Origin: JAKFDI01 sp036676235
Lineage (GTDB): Bacteria; Pseudomonadota; Gammaproteobacteria; Burkholderiales; Burkholderiaceae_C
Direction: 5' to 3'
DNA: 64,000 nt
NCBI GenBank assembly: GCA_036676235.1
Contig: JAKFDI010000012.1
Location: 1-64,000, forward strand
In this document: positions 47,719 to 55,559 of the stretch, piece by piece
Layout of the letters: each line of letters starts with the position of its first letter
How positions within the stretch are numbered: position 1 is the first letter of the stretch
Notes under the pieces: model-generated
Told to the model about the DNA's origin: nothing
Database searches by the model: none
What the model saw: only the letters and a program-made list of their open reading frames with translations
Made by a program: the position numbers and the translations under genes

Positions 47719-48687
47719 TCAAGCCTTGGCGCCGGTGGTCAGGTTTTCGAGTTGCAACTTCAGCCGCTCGCTGAAGCTGAGCTTGGTATAGCGACGCTCG
47801 GTCTCGCGCGCCAGTTCTTTTTGCAGCGCGAACACGCTTTGCGGACGCGACAGCGGATCGAGCGACATGCACCATTCGGTCACTTCGATCAGGTTGTCGG
47901 AATAAACGTTCCGCAGACGCGAGAGGCTCAGCGCCAGGCGATCCTTCTCGATGCGCTGCGGCGCGTCGTTGGGCGGATAGCCCTGCATGCAGGCATAGAT
48001 GCACGCGCCGATGGCGTAGATGTCGGTCCACGGCCCGAGCGTGCCGTCGCGGCGGTACATCTCGGGCGCGGCAAAGCCGGGCGTGTACATCGGGCGGATG
48101 AAGTTGCCTTCCTTGCTCAGCACCTCGCGCGCCGCGCCAAAGTCGAGCAGCACCGCCTTGTTCTCGTTGGTGATGAAGATGTTCGCCGGCTTGATGTCCA
48201 GGTGCAGCATCTTGTGCTGATGCACGATGCGCAGGCCGCGAAGAATCTCGTCGAACAGCGAACGGATCGTGGACTCGCGGAACACCTTGTCGCGCTTGAG
48301 ATCGCGCGCGGTGACGATGAAATCCTGCAGCGTGTCGCCCTGCAGGTAGTTCATCACCATGTAGACGGTTTCGTTCTCGCGGAAGAAATTGAGCACCGAG
48401 ACAACGCTCGGATGCGAGATCTGCGCGAGCGATCGGCCTTCCTCGAAGAAGCTCTTCAGGCCGAGCCGATACAGGGGTTGCTTCTCGGGTTTGACGCGCG
48501 GCGTCAACTCGCCCTGGGAGCGCTCGGCGAGTGACGACGGCAGGTACTCTTTGAGTGCAACAAGGTGCCGGTCGGCGTCTTCGGCGAGATAGACAACGCC
48601 GAACCCGCCCGCGGCCAGTCTCTTGATGACCTGATACCCGCCCACCACGGTGCCCGAGGGCAACGGAGCAGGTTTCGGCTTTGACAT
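47719..48687 (-). CDS. Eukaryotic-type Ser/Thr protein kinase
   Basis: A 322-residue Hanks-type kinase. Gly-rich loop LAAGGFGVVYLAED (24-37), ATP-binding Lys46 in LVALKEYLP, catalytic loop HLDIKPANIF (162-171, with Asp164 as base), DFGAAR (182-187) and APEM as the APE motif. The HLD in place of HRD shows that it is not an RD-kinase. There is no membrane segment or PASTA domain, so it is a soluble kinase consisting of little more than the catalytic domain. Cotranscribed with the PP2C phosphatase. Only 29 bases separate its start from that of divergent yicC. Confidence 0.93.
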   Translation of the reverse strand: MSKPKPAPLPSGTVVGGYQVIKRLAAGGFGVVYLAEDADRHLVALKEYLPSSLAERSQGELTPRVKPEKQPLYRLGLKSFFEEGRSLAQISHPSVVSVLNFFRENETVYMVMNYLQGDTLQDFIVTARDLKRDKVFRESTIRSLFDEILRGLRIVHQHKMLHLDIKPANIFITNENKAVLLDFGAAREVLSKEGNFIRPMYTPGFAAPEMYRRDGTLGPWTDIYAIGACIYACMQGYPPNDAPQRIEKDRLALSLSRLRNVYSDNLIEVTEWCMSLDPLSRPQSVFALQKELARETERRYTKLSFSERLKLQLENLTTGAKA

Positions 48688-48716
48688 AATCGAGTTTTGC
48701 TTGGGCGAAAAGCTGC

Positions 48717-49658
48717 ATGGCAGTCTACAGCATGACCGGTTATGCCAGCGCCTCCACAGGCGCCGGCGACTCCCTGGAAACCGGCACTAATGCCGACGCT
48801 CAAACGCCCCGCGGCGGCGCATCCTCCGCTGCTCTCAACGTCGAACTTCGGTCGGTCAACGGCCGGTTCCTGGACCTCAATTTCCGCCTGCCCGACGAGT
48901 TGCGCTCGCTCGAGCCGGCACTGCGCGATCTGCTCTCTGCCGCGTTTCGCCGCGGCAAGATCGAACTGCGGTTGTCCGCCCGCACCGAATCCGACAACGC
49001 ATGGCCGCAGCCCTCTGCAGAACAGCTCAGCCGGCTCAACCGGCTGGAGGGCAGCGTGCAGACCTGGATGCCGAAGGCGCCCGGACTTTCGGTGCACGAG
49101 GTGCTGCAGTGGTGCAAGGGAAGCGCTGCAACCGAACGCCTCGACGAGCCCGCACTCGCGGCCGCGAAGCTGGCGATTACCGCGCTGAAGAAGGCCCGCG
49201 CACGCGAGGGCGAGCGCCTCGTGGCCGTGCTGATGGAGCGCGTGACGCGCCTGCGCGAACTGGCCGTCGAGGCCGAGCCGCTGGTGCCCGCCGTCGTGGC
49301 CCGCCAGCAGCAGAAGTTCCTCGAACGCTGGCAGGAAGCGCTGGCCGCGAGCAACGCCGCGCAGACCATTCCGCTCGAGGCCCTGCACGAGCGCGCCATC
49401 AACGAAGCGGCCGCCTACGCGATCCGCATCGACGTGGCCGAAGAACTGGCGCGGCTGCGCGCCCACCTCGACGAGATCGCGCGCTTGCTGAAGGCCGGCG
49501 GCGAAGTGGGCAAACGGCTCGACTTCCTGATCCAGGAACTGCTGCGGGAAGCCAACACGCTCGGCTCCAAGTCGTCGACCATCGAACTCACCAATGTCTC
49601 GGTCGAGATGAAGGTCGCGATCGAGCAGTTGCGCGAGCAGGTGCAAAACCTGGAGTAG
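48717..49658 (+). CDS. yicC: YicC/YloC-family endoribonuclease
   Basis: A 313-residue YicC-type RNase that stimulates RNA turnover. Seen: MAVYSMTGYASAST, then after an unusual low-complexity insert of about 20 residues (GDSLETGTNADAQTPRGG) LNVELRSVNGRFLDLNFRLPDELR, FRRGKIELRLSA, and the C-terminal DUF1732 region RLRAHLDEIARLLKAGGEVGKRLDFLIQELLREANTLGSKS. In many betaproteobacteria gmk and rpoZ follow; here a sigma-factor gene follows instead. Confidence 0.92.
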   Translation: MAVYSMTGYASASTGAGDSLETGTNADAQTPRGGASSAALNVELRSVNGRFLDLNFRLPDELRSLEPALRDLLSAAFRRGKIELRLSARTESDNAWPQPSAEQLSRLNRLEGSVQTWMPKAPGLSVHEVLQWCKGSAATERLDEPALAAAKLAITALKKARAREGERLVAVLMERVTRLRELAVEAEPLVPAVVARQQQKFLERWQEALAASNAAQTIPLEALHERAINEAAAYAIRIDVAEELARLRAHLDEIARLLKAGGEVGKRLDFLIQELLREANTLGSKSSTIELTNVSVEMKVAIEQLREQVQNLE

Positions 49659-49717
49659 GCGCCAGCGCCTCAGGATCTCGGCTGGGCCGGGCGGCACACA
49701 GCACGCCAGAATGTGCC

Positions 49718-50722
49718 ATGTTGGTTCCACACGACCCTGTTGCCGAAGCCCAATGGCTGTCGCGCGCACGTGCCGGCGACGCCACCGCCTTCGACCGACT
49801 GGTGGCGCCACACCGCCGCCAGTTGCACACCCACTGCTACCGCATGCTCGGCTCGCCCTTCGATGCCGACGACGCGCTGCAGGAAACCCTGCTCGCCGCC
49901 TGGCGCAGCCTGGCCGGCTTCGCGGCGCGCAGCGCGCTGGGCACCTGGCTCTACCGCATTGCCACGCATGTGTGCCTGCGGCTCATCGCGCAGCGCCCGC
50001 GGCGCATCACCTCGCCCGACCACAGCGCAGCGCTGCGAGGAACGGCCGAACTGGGTGAGCCGGTGGCCGGGCCCGTGTGGCTGGAGCCCTTGCCGGAGGA
50101 AGGCGTCCACGAGGATCCGGCCACCACACTGCAACGTCGGGAGCACGTGGCACTCGCGTTCGTCGCGGCGCTGCAGCACCTGCCCGGCACGCAGCGAGCC
50201 GTGCTGCTGCTGCGCGAGGTGCTGGAGTACTCAGCGGCCGAAACGGCCGAGATGCTCGACACCTCGGTCGCATCGGTCAACAGCGCGCTGCAGCGCGCGC
50301 AGAAGACGGTGAAGAAGCGTACCCCGGCGCTCGGCCCGCAGCGACTCGGCGAGCCGGCACTCGATGACCTGCCTCAGCGCTTCGTGACCGCCTGGGAGCG
50401 CCGCGACATCGCCGCCATGGTCGGCCTGCTGGCCGAAGACGCCCGCTTCACCATGCCGCCGCTGCCCGCCTGGTTCAGCGGTCGCCACTTCGTCGAGAGG
50501 TTCTTCGCCGAGCGCGTGTTCCAGACGCCGTGGCGGCTGCAATCCCTTCGCGGCAACGGCCAACGGGGCTTCGCCTGCTACATGCAGCAAGCCGGCGACG
50601 ACCGCTTCCGGCCCGGCGGCGTGGTGCTGTTGCGCCTGCGCGAAGGTCTTATCGATTCGATCGACAGCTTCATCGACCCGGCCGTCTGCCGCCGCTTCGG
50701 CATGGGCGACGAACTTTCTTGA
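49718..50722 (+). CDS. ECF-like sigma-70 factor with SnoaL-type C-terminal domain
   Basis: A 334-residue extracytoplasmic-function-type sigma factor. Region 2: RARAGDATAFDRLVAPHRRQLHTHCYRMLGSPFDADDALQETLLAAWRSL. Region 4: LQHLPGTQRAVLLLREVLEYSAAETAEMLDTSVASVNSALQRAQK. From about residue 225 a SnoaL-like (NTF2-fold) domain follows (FVTAWERRDIAAMVGLLAEDARFTMPPLPAWFSGR). This matches the TIGR02960/ECF41-like class, in which the extra domain replaces an anti-sigma factor. ATG 49718 starts 59 bases past yicC. Next gene is a DHFR-family protein, a frequent companion. Confidence 0.88.
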   Translation: MLVPHDPVAEAQWLSRARAGDATAFDRLVAPHRRQLHTHCYRMLGSPFDADDALQETLLAAWRSLAGFAARSALGTWLYRIATHVCLRLIAQRPRRITSPDHSAALRGTAELGEPVAGPVWLEPLPEEGVHEDPATTLQRREHVALAFVAALQHLPGTQRAVLLLREVLEYSAAETAEMLDTSVASVNSALQRAQKTVKKRTPALGPQRLGEPALDDLPQRFVTAWERRDIAAMVGLLAEDARFTMPPLPAWFSGRHFVERFFAERVFQTPWRLQSLRGNGQRGFACYMQQAGDDRFRPGGVVLLRLREGLIDSIDSFIDPAVCRRFGMGDELS

Positions 50723-50828
50723 GGGGAAGCGCTGCCGACACCGATGAGTTGGCCCATCGCCCTGTCTCCAAGGAGATGACACGCCCCGGATGGACCGGGC
50801 GCGTGGCTCAACCTCAGGAGACCTCTTC

Positions 50829-51413
50829 ATGGCCAAGCTCATCGTCAGCATCCTCAGCTCACTCGACGGCTACTGCGCCGGCCCCGGTGGCACGCTCGGC
50901 GGCCTGCCGATGGATGCCGCCTTCGACGTCCACAATCTCGACTGCATGCGCCGCGCCGGCACCTTGCTCTTCGGCGCCACCACCTTCCCCATGTTCGAGG
51001 CCTACTGGCCCAGCGTCGACCGCGGCCCCGGCAGTGAACCGGTGCAGCGCGAGATTGCCGAACGTGTGGCGGCGGCACGCAAGCTGCTCGTGAGCGACCG
51101 CCTGAGCGTGCGCTCCGACTCGCCCTGGTCCAGCACCGAAGTGGTACCCCGCGCGCAAGCCCGAGCGCGCATCGCCCAGCTCAAGGCTGCGCCCGGCCCC
51201 GACCTGCTGATCTACGGCAGCCACCTGCTCTACCACGGCCTGCTGACGCACGGCCTTGTCGACGAGCTGCACCTGCTGGTCGGCAATGTGCTGCTGGGCG
51301 AAGGCGTGCGCACCTTCGAGCCCGGCCTGATGCAGCAGTGGTCGTTGCTGGACCAGCGCCGCCTGCCTGGATCCGACACCGTGGCCTTGCACTACGACTG
51401 CCGGCCGCGCTGA
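50829..51413 (+). CDS. Dihydrofolate-reductase-family (RibD C-terminal-like) protein
   Basis: A 194-residue protein of the DHFR/RibD-C superfamily but not a true FolA. Seen: MAKLIVSILSSLDGYCAGPGG (the SLDGY start), MRRAGTLLFGATTFPMFEAYW, RKLLVSDRL, the GSHLLYHGLLTHGLVDELHLLVGNVLLGEGVRTF motif typical of YyaP/YwjB-like reductases, and a short C-terminal domain. ATG 50829 has an AGGAGA site. It follows the sigma factor by 106 bases and may be its target. Substrate unknown. Confidence 0.85.
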   Translation: MAKLIVSILSSLDGYCAGPGGTLGGLPMDAAFDVHNLDCMRRAGTLLFGATTFPMFEAYWPSVDRGPGSEPVQREIAERVAAARKLLVSDRLSVRSDSPWSSTEVVPRAQARARIAQLKAAPGPDLLIYGSHLLYHGLLTHGLVDELHLLVGNVLLGEGVRTFEPGLMQQWSLLDQRRLPGSDTVALHYDCRPR

Positions 51414-51487
51414 ACTCGCTGGCTGCCGGCTCGGATCTTCACGTCTTCGCCTCGTCTTCGCCTCTCGAGTCAGGCGAACTGATCCAC

Positions 51488-51709
51488 ATGACCTGCGGCG
51501 GCCGCTGGATCGTGCCGGCCGAGCTGCGCGCACAGATGTCCGACGCCACAGGACGCCATCGCATCGATCCTTCGCGCTACGACTTCCGCACGACACCGCT
51601 CTTCGAAACCGGATCCGCGCGCTACGCCTGGCGCAACGATGTGGTGTGTGTAGGCTCGGGCTACCTCGTCGAAGGCGGCGTGGCGTACAAGGTGTCGATC
51701 GTGTTGTGA
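51488..51709 (+). pseudogene. 5'-truncated DUF3237 gene remnant
   Basis: Only the C-terminal half of a DUF3237-type protein remains: about 74 residues including RIDPSRYDFRTTPLFETGSARYAWRND and the terminal GGVAYKVSIVL. Complete members are about 150 residues and begin with a beta-rich N-terminal half that is missing here; the frame upstream of 51488 looks unrelated. An ATG at 51488 could still start a short product. Beginning 75 bases after the DHFR-family gene, it looks like a decayed neighbour of that gene. Confidence 0.55.
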
Positions 51710-51769
51710 CCGGAAACGCCGATGGCGACCCCAGAGCGCCGAGCCGGTACGAACCTTGTGATCGCGCCT

Positions 51770-51916
51770 TCAGGTAGACCCCGCAGGCTGCTCGGTCGAA
51801 GACGCCGGCGCTGCGCTCATGTCCATCCATCCCAGCTCCAGCACATGACCATCAGGGTCCTGGAGCGCGCGGTTGTACATGAAGCCCTGGCTGCTCAGCG
51901 GCTGCAACTGCGCCCC
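51770..51916 (-). pseudogene. 5'-truncated VOC (glyoxalase/dioxygenase-fold) gene remnant
   Basis: The minus strand encodes the C-terminal end of a VOC-family protein: PLSSQGFMYNRALQDPDGHV, then LELGWMDMSAA. The motif FMY.R...DPDGHV.E..WMD is typical of bacterial glyoxalase/bleomycin-resistance-like proteins, but the N-terminal roughly 90 residues are absent. It faces the DUF3237 remnant tail to tail. Both are probably relics of a deletion or recombination event. Confidence 0.55.
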
Positions 51917-52042
51917 GGTTCGGGACGCTGCGCAATGATGCCGATCGGCTGCACGAGGCACCATGACTTGTCAGGTCATGGACCAGGCCCATAGGGCGGC
52001 GCAAAGTGATGACTCCCCAATCACACGAAACGGAGAGAAATC

Positions 52043-52375
52043 ATGGCGGCGTACGGATTTGGATACCTTTGGAACGTCAATCTCGGCGATGGGATCGTCG
52101 AGTATCTGCAGCGCATCGACGAAACGCTTGCACCCTTTGGCGGCCGCTTCATTGCGCACGGAGGGACCATCGAGCATCTCGAAGGCAACCTGCCTGAAGG
52201 CAACGCGATCATTCTCGAGTTTCCCGACCTCGACCATGCCCGCGACTGGTATCACAGCGAGGCCTATGCGCAGATCAAGGCGCTTCGCAGCGACAACTCC
52301 AGCGGCCACATCTTCCTCGTCGACGGCGTTCCCGCTGACCACAAGGCGACCGACGTGCTGGCCGCCAGAACGTGA
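52043..52375 (+). CDS. DUF1330 domain protein
   Basis: A 110-residue small ferredoxin-like-fold protein. Seen: YGFGYLWNVNLGDGIVEYLQRIDETLAPFGGRFIAHGGTIEHLEG, then NAIILEFPDLDHARDWYHSEAYAQIKALRS, the family hallmark EFPDxxxAxxWYxSxxYQ. DUF1330 proteins have no proven role. It starts after AAACGGAGAGAAATC and appears monocistronic, lying between the gene relics and the catabolic regulator on the other strand. Confidence 0.85.
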   Translation: MAAYGFGYLWNVNLGDGIVEYLQRIDETLAPFGGRFIAHGGTIEHLEGNLPEGNAIILEFPDLDHARDWYHSEAYAQIKALRSDNSSGHIFLVDGVPADHKATDVLAART

Positions 52376-52465
52376 GTCCGAGCGCCTGGGCCGGCGCGGG
52401 GCAGGCTTTTGCGCAAGCGGGGCGCGACCGGCTGCACACCTGAACGTCGCAGCCGCGCCCCGCCT

Positions 52466-53428
52466 TCACGTCCGCACGACCCGCGTGCCCGCATCGGCCC
52501 CGGCATGTCCGAACAGCTCGAAGACCAGCCCGCGCAGCCAGTGGTTGGCCGGCGCACGGTGGTACTTGGCGTGCCAGAACACGTTGATCGACACCTCGGG
52601 CAGCCGGGCCGGGTGCGGCACCTTGACGAGGTCGAAGGGCTGCAACAGGCGGTCCGCCAGGCGCTCCGGCACGGTGGTGATCAGATCGGAGCCCTGCAGG
52701 ATGTGGCCCACGCTCACGTAGTGCGGCACCGTGAGCCGCACGCTGCGCTCGATGCCACTGCGCTTGAGCAGCTCGTCCACCTTGCCGTGGCCGGTGCCGG
52801 CCGAGATCACGACCAGGTGCTCGGCACTCGCAAACTCGGCCGCCGACATCTTGCGCTTGGCCAGGCGATGGCCACGCCTCATCAGGCAGACGTAGCTCTG
52901 CGTGAACAGGCGGCGCTGGAAGAAGCCGGCCTTCAGCTGCGGCAGCAGGCCGAGAGCCAGATCCACCTTGCCGGACTCCATCTCGTCGCGCAGGTTCACG
53001 CCGCTGTCGCGCACCGTGCTCAGCGTGACGCAGGGCGCGTCGCGCCGCAGGCGCTCGATGAGCGCGGGCAGGAAGTAGATCTCGCCGATGTCGGTCATGC
53101 CGATGGTGAAGGCGCGGTCGGACGTCGCCGGCTCGAAGCTCGTGCGCAGGTTGATGCCGCTGTGGATCATCGCGAGCGCGTAGCTCACCGACTCGGCGAG
53201 CTGGTCGGCGAAGGGCGTGGGCGCCATGCCGCCGGGCGTGCGCAAGAACAGCTCGTCGCCGAAGAGTTTGCGCAGCTTGGCGAGCGAATTGCTCACCGCG
53301 GGCTGCGAGATGCCCAGCGTCTCGGCCACCCGCGAGACCCTTCGCTCGGCCAGCAGCTGGTTGAAGACGACCAGCAGGTTGAGGTCGATGTCGTGAAGTT
53401 CCAAGAGACTTCCCTCGTGCGCCGTCAT
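52466..53428 (-). CDS. nagR: LysR-family activator of the NagR/NahR type
   Basis: A LysR regulator closely resembling NahR/NagR, the salicylate-responsive activators of naphthalene and salicylate genes. Seen: LHDIDLNLLVVFNQLLAERRVSR then GISQPAVSNSLAKLRKLFGD (HTH), FTIGMTDIGEIYFLPALIERL, STVRDSG, AAGTGHGKVDELLKRSGI equivalent (here SAGTGHGKV), TVPERLADRLLQPF, and NVFWHAKYHRAPANHWLRGLVFELF. ATG 53428 (GTG 53431 also open) may not be the true start: a TTG at 53404, with GAGGGA upstream, gives MELHDIDLN, the NahR start, and leaves a palindrome at 53427 in the promoter. Divergent from nagAa. Confidence 0.88.
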   Translation of the reverse strand: MTAHEGSLLELHDIDLNLLVVFNQLLAERRVSRVAETLGISQPAVSNSLAKLRKLFGDELFLRTPGGMAPTPFADQLAESVSYALAMIHSGINLRTSFEPATSDRAFTIGMTDIGEIYFLPALIERLRRDAPCVTLSTVRDSGVNLRDEMESGKVDLALGLLPQLKAGFFQRRLFTQSYVCLMRRGHRLAKRKMSAAEFASAEHLVVISAGTGHGKVDELLKRSGIERSVRLTVPHYVSVGHILQGSDLITTVPERLADRLLQPFDLVKVPHPARLPEVSINVFWHAKYHRAPANHWLRGLVFELFGHAGADAGTRVVRT

Positions 53429-53441
53429 CACTGGCAGTGAT
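53427..53441. promoter_or_regulatory. LysR-type operator (T-N11-A palindrome) between nagR and nagAa
   Basis: ATCACTGGCAGTGAT is a perfect 6-base inverted repeat around GGC, and its second base and next-to-last base give the T-N11-A spacing of LysR sites. It lies about 60 bases upstream of nagAa. An AT-rich stretch (GTCAATATATC) follows, likely part of the promoter. Confidence 0.6.
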
Positions 53442-53498
53442 AGTCAATATATCGGCAATCCCGTTGGCTGATCGGGCTGCCGCTTCGATCATCGCCGA

Positions 53499-54485
53499 AT
53501 GGAAGTGCGCATCGAGCCCCTGCGCCGCGTCATCGACGTCGAGCCGGGCACCAACCTGCTGGAGGCGCTGCGCCAGGCGCAGGTGCCGGTGTCGTACAGC
53601 TGCATGGCCGGGCGCTGCGGCACCTGCCGCTGCCGCGTCGTCGACGGCGAGGTGATGGACTCCGGGAGCGAACGGCAGAACCCGCTCGACGGCTGCGACG
53701 GCCACGTGCTGGCCTGCCAGACCTTCATCACCCAGCCGTGCACGATCGAGATTCCCGAGCCCGACGAGATCGTGGTGCACCCAGCGCGCATCGTGAAGGC
53801 CACGGTGCTGGCGGTGCAGGCGCTGACGCACGACATTCGGCGCGTGCTGCTGCAGCCCGCCAAGCCCCTCGCCTTCTCGCCCGGGCAGTACGCGCAACTG
53901 CAGTTCACGCCCGAGCTCATCCGCCCGTATTCGATGGCCGGTCTGGCGGATGACGAGACGCTGGAGTTCCACGTGCGCGTGGTGCCGGGCGGACGCGTGT
54001 CGGGCTACGTGGCCGAGGTCTTGAGGCCGGGCGACGCGGTGCGCGTCAGTGGGCCGCTGGGCACCGCCTACCTGCGGCGCAGGCACGCGCGGCCGATGCT
54101 GTGCGTGGCCGGCGGCACGGGGCTCGCGCCCATCCTGTCCATCCTGCGCGGCGTGATCGATGCGGGCATGCGCAACCCCGTGCGGCTGTATGTCGGCGTG
54201 CGTTCGGCGAATGATGTCTACGGGCTCGACTGGCTGCAAGAGCTCGAGCGCCGGCACCCGGCCCTGCAGGTCAACATCGTCGTGGGCTCGGGCGGCGATC
54301 CGCGCCGGCAGCGCTGCGGCCTTGTCACCGAAGCCATCGAGCAGGACATGGCGAGCCTCGACGGCTGGCGCGCCTACCTGTGCGGCTCGCCGCCGATGGT
54401 GGAGGCGACCGCGGTGCTGGCGCGCCGCAAGGGCATCGATCCCGCGCGCATCCACGCCGATGCCTTCTATACGCAGCCGAACTGA
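53499..54485 (+). CDS. nagAa: Ferredoxin reductase component of salicylate 5-hydroxylase
   Basis: A 328-residue NADH-dependent reductase with an N-terminal plant-type [2Fe-2S] ferredoxin (C35, C40, C43, C73 in SYSCMAGRCGTCRC and VLACQTF), an FAD-binding domain (FSPGQYAQLQF, RPYSMAG) and an NAD-binding domain (CVAGGTGLAPILSILR). The order ferredoxin-FAD-NAD matches NagAa/NahAa. It passes electrons from NADH to the NagAb ferredoxin and on to the NagGH oxygenase. First gene of the operon; a LysR-type palindrome precedes it. Confidence 0.88.
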   Translation: MEVRIEPLRRVIDVEPGTNLLEALRQAQVPVSYSCMAGRCGTCRCRVVDGEVMDSGSERQNPLDGCDGHVLACQTFITQPCTIEIPEPDEIVVHPARIVKATVLAVQALTHDIRRVLLQPAKPLAFSPGQYAQLQFTPELIRPYSMAGLADDETLEFHVRVVPGGRVSGYVAEVLRPGDAVRVSGPLGTAYLRRRHARPMLCVAGGTGLAPILSILRGVIDAGMRNPVRLYVGVRSANDVYGLDWLQELERRHPALQVNIVVGSGGDPRRQRCGLVTEAIEQDMASLDGWRAYLCGSPPMVEATAVLARRKGIDPARIHADAFYTQPN

Positions 54486-54496
54486 AGGAATCGCCC

Positions 54497-55543
54497 ATGC
54501 ACACCGCCGATCTGTCGCCCGCCGCCAAGCGCGAACGCGCCGCCTACTACGAACGCATCGGCGCACACCACATGACGCCGTTGTGGGAAGTGCTGGGCGC
54601 CCTGGTTCCGCCTGCGCCGCGCTCGCCGGCGCAGGCCGCGCTGTGGCACTACGCCGCTCTGCGCGAGCAGGTGCTGGAAGCCGGGCGCCTGATCAGTGCC
54701 GAAGAAGCCGAGCGGCGCGTGCTCATCCTTGAGAACCCGGCGCTGCGCGGGCAGTCGTGCATCACGCAAAGCCTGTATGCGGGCCTGCAGCTCATCCTGC
54801 CCGGCGAGGTGGCGCCGGCGCACCGCCACACGCAGTCAGCGCTGCGCCTGGTGCTCGATGGCGAGGGCGCCTACACCGCGGTCGACGGCGAGCGCACCAC
54901 CATGCGCCGCGGCGACTTCATCATCACGCCGGCCTGGACCTGGCACGACCACGGCAACCTCGGCGACCAGCCCGTGGTGTGGCTCGATGGGCTGGACATC
55001 CCGACGGTGCGCTTTCTCGATGCCGGCTTTGCCGAGAAGAGCGCGCAGGTGTCGCAGGCGCCGCTGCGGCCCGAGGGCGATGCGCTGGCGCGCTACGGCA
55101 CCAACATGCTGCCGATGGACTACGCGCCCCGGCCGGCCGAGCCGACGCGCGTGTTCGTGTATCCGTTCGAGCGCACCCGCAACTCGCTCGCGACCATCGC
55201 GCGCGGCACACCCGACGCACACGACGGCTTCAAGCTGCGCTACGTCAACCCGGCCACCGGCGCCTCGCCCATGCCGACGATCGGCGCCTTCGCGCAATGG
55301 CTGCCGGCCGGCTTCGAGACGCAGCCGCTGCGCTCGACCGACGGCACGGTGCACGTGTGCCTGCAGGGCCGCGGCGAAGCGCGGATCGGCGGGCAGGCGT
55401 GGCGCTTCGACGAGAACGACATCTTCGTCGTGCCCTCGTGGCACACGCTGCAGCTGCGGGCGAGCACCGACGCCCTGCTGTTCAGCTTCTCCGACCGCCC
55501 GATGCAGCAGGCGCTCGGCCTGTGGCGCGAAGAGCGCCTGTGA
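54497..55543 (+). CDS. nagI: Gentisate 1,2-dioxygenase
   Basis: A 348-residue bicupin Fe(II) ring-cleaving enzyme that opens gentisate to maleylpyruvate. The iron ligands are His109, His111 and His150 in PAHRHTQSALRLVLDGEGAYT and TWHDHGN, at the same spacing as in characterised gentisate dioxygenases. The C-terminal cupin contains RSTDGTVHVCLQGRGEARIGG and ENDIFVVPSWHTLQLRA. The ATG at 54497 follows AAGGAA; the open frame to 54380 overlaps nagAa. It sits 11 bases after nagAa and 16 before the hydrolase gene. Confidence 0.92.
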   Translation: MHTADLSPAAKRERAAYYERIGAHHMTPLWEVLGALVPPAPRSPAQAALWHYAALREQVLEAGRLISAEEAERRVLILENPALRGQSCITQSLYAGLQLILPGEVAPAHRHTQSALRLVLDGEGAYTAVDGERTTMRRGDFIITPAWTWHDHGNLGDQPVVWLDGLDIPTVRFLDAGFAEKSAQVSQAPLRPEGDALARYGTNMLPMDYAPRPAEPTRVFVYPFERTRNSLATIARGTPDAHDGFKLRYVNPATGASPMPTIGAFAQWLPAGFETQPLRSTDGTVHVCLQGRGEARIGGQAWRFDENDIFVVPSWHTLQLRASTDALLFSFSDRPMQQALGLWREERL

Positions 55544-55559
55544 TCTCTTGAGGACCTCC

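Noticed and set aside
52275..54566. A long minus-strand open frame covering nagR, nagAa and the nagI start
   Set aside because: nagR and nagAa have clear homology in other frames. This frame shows no protein-like features.
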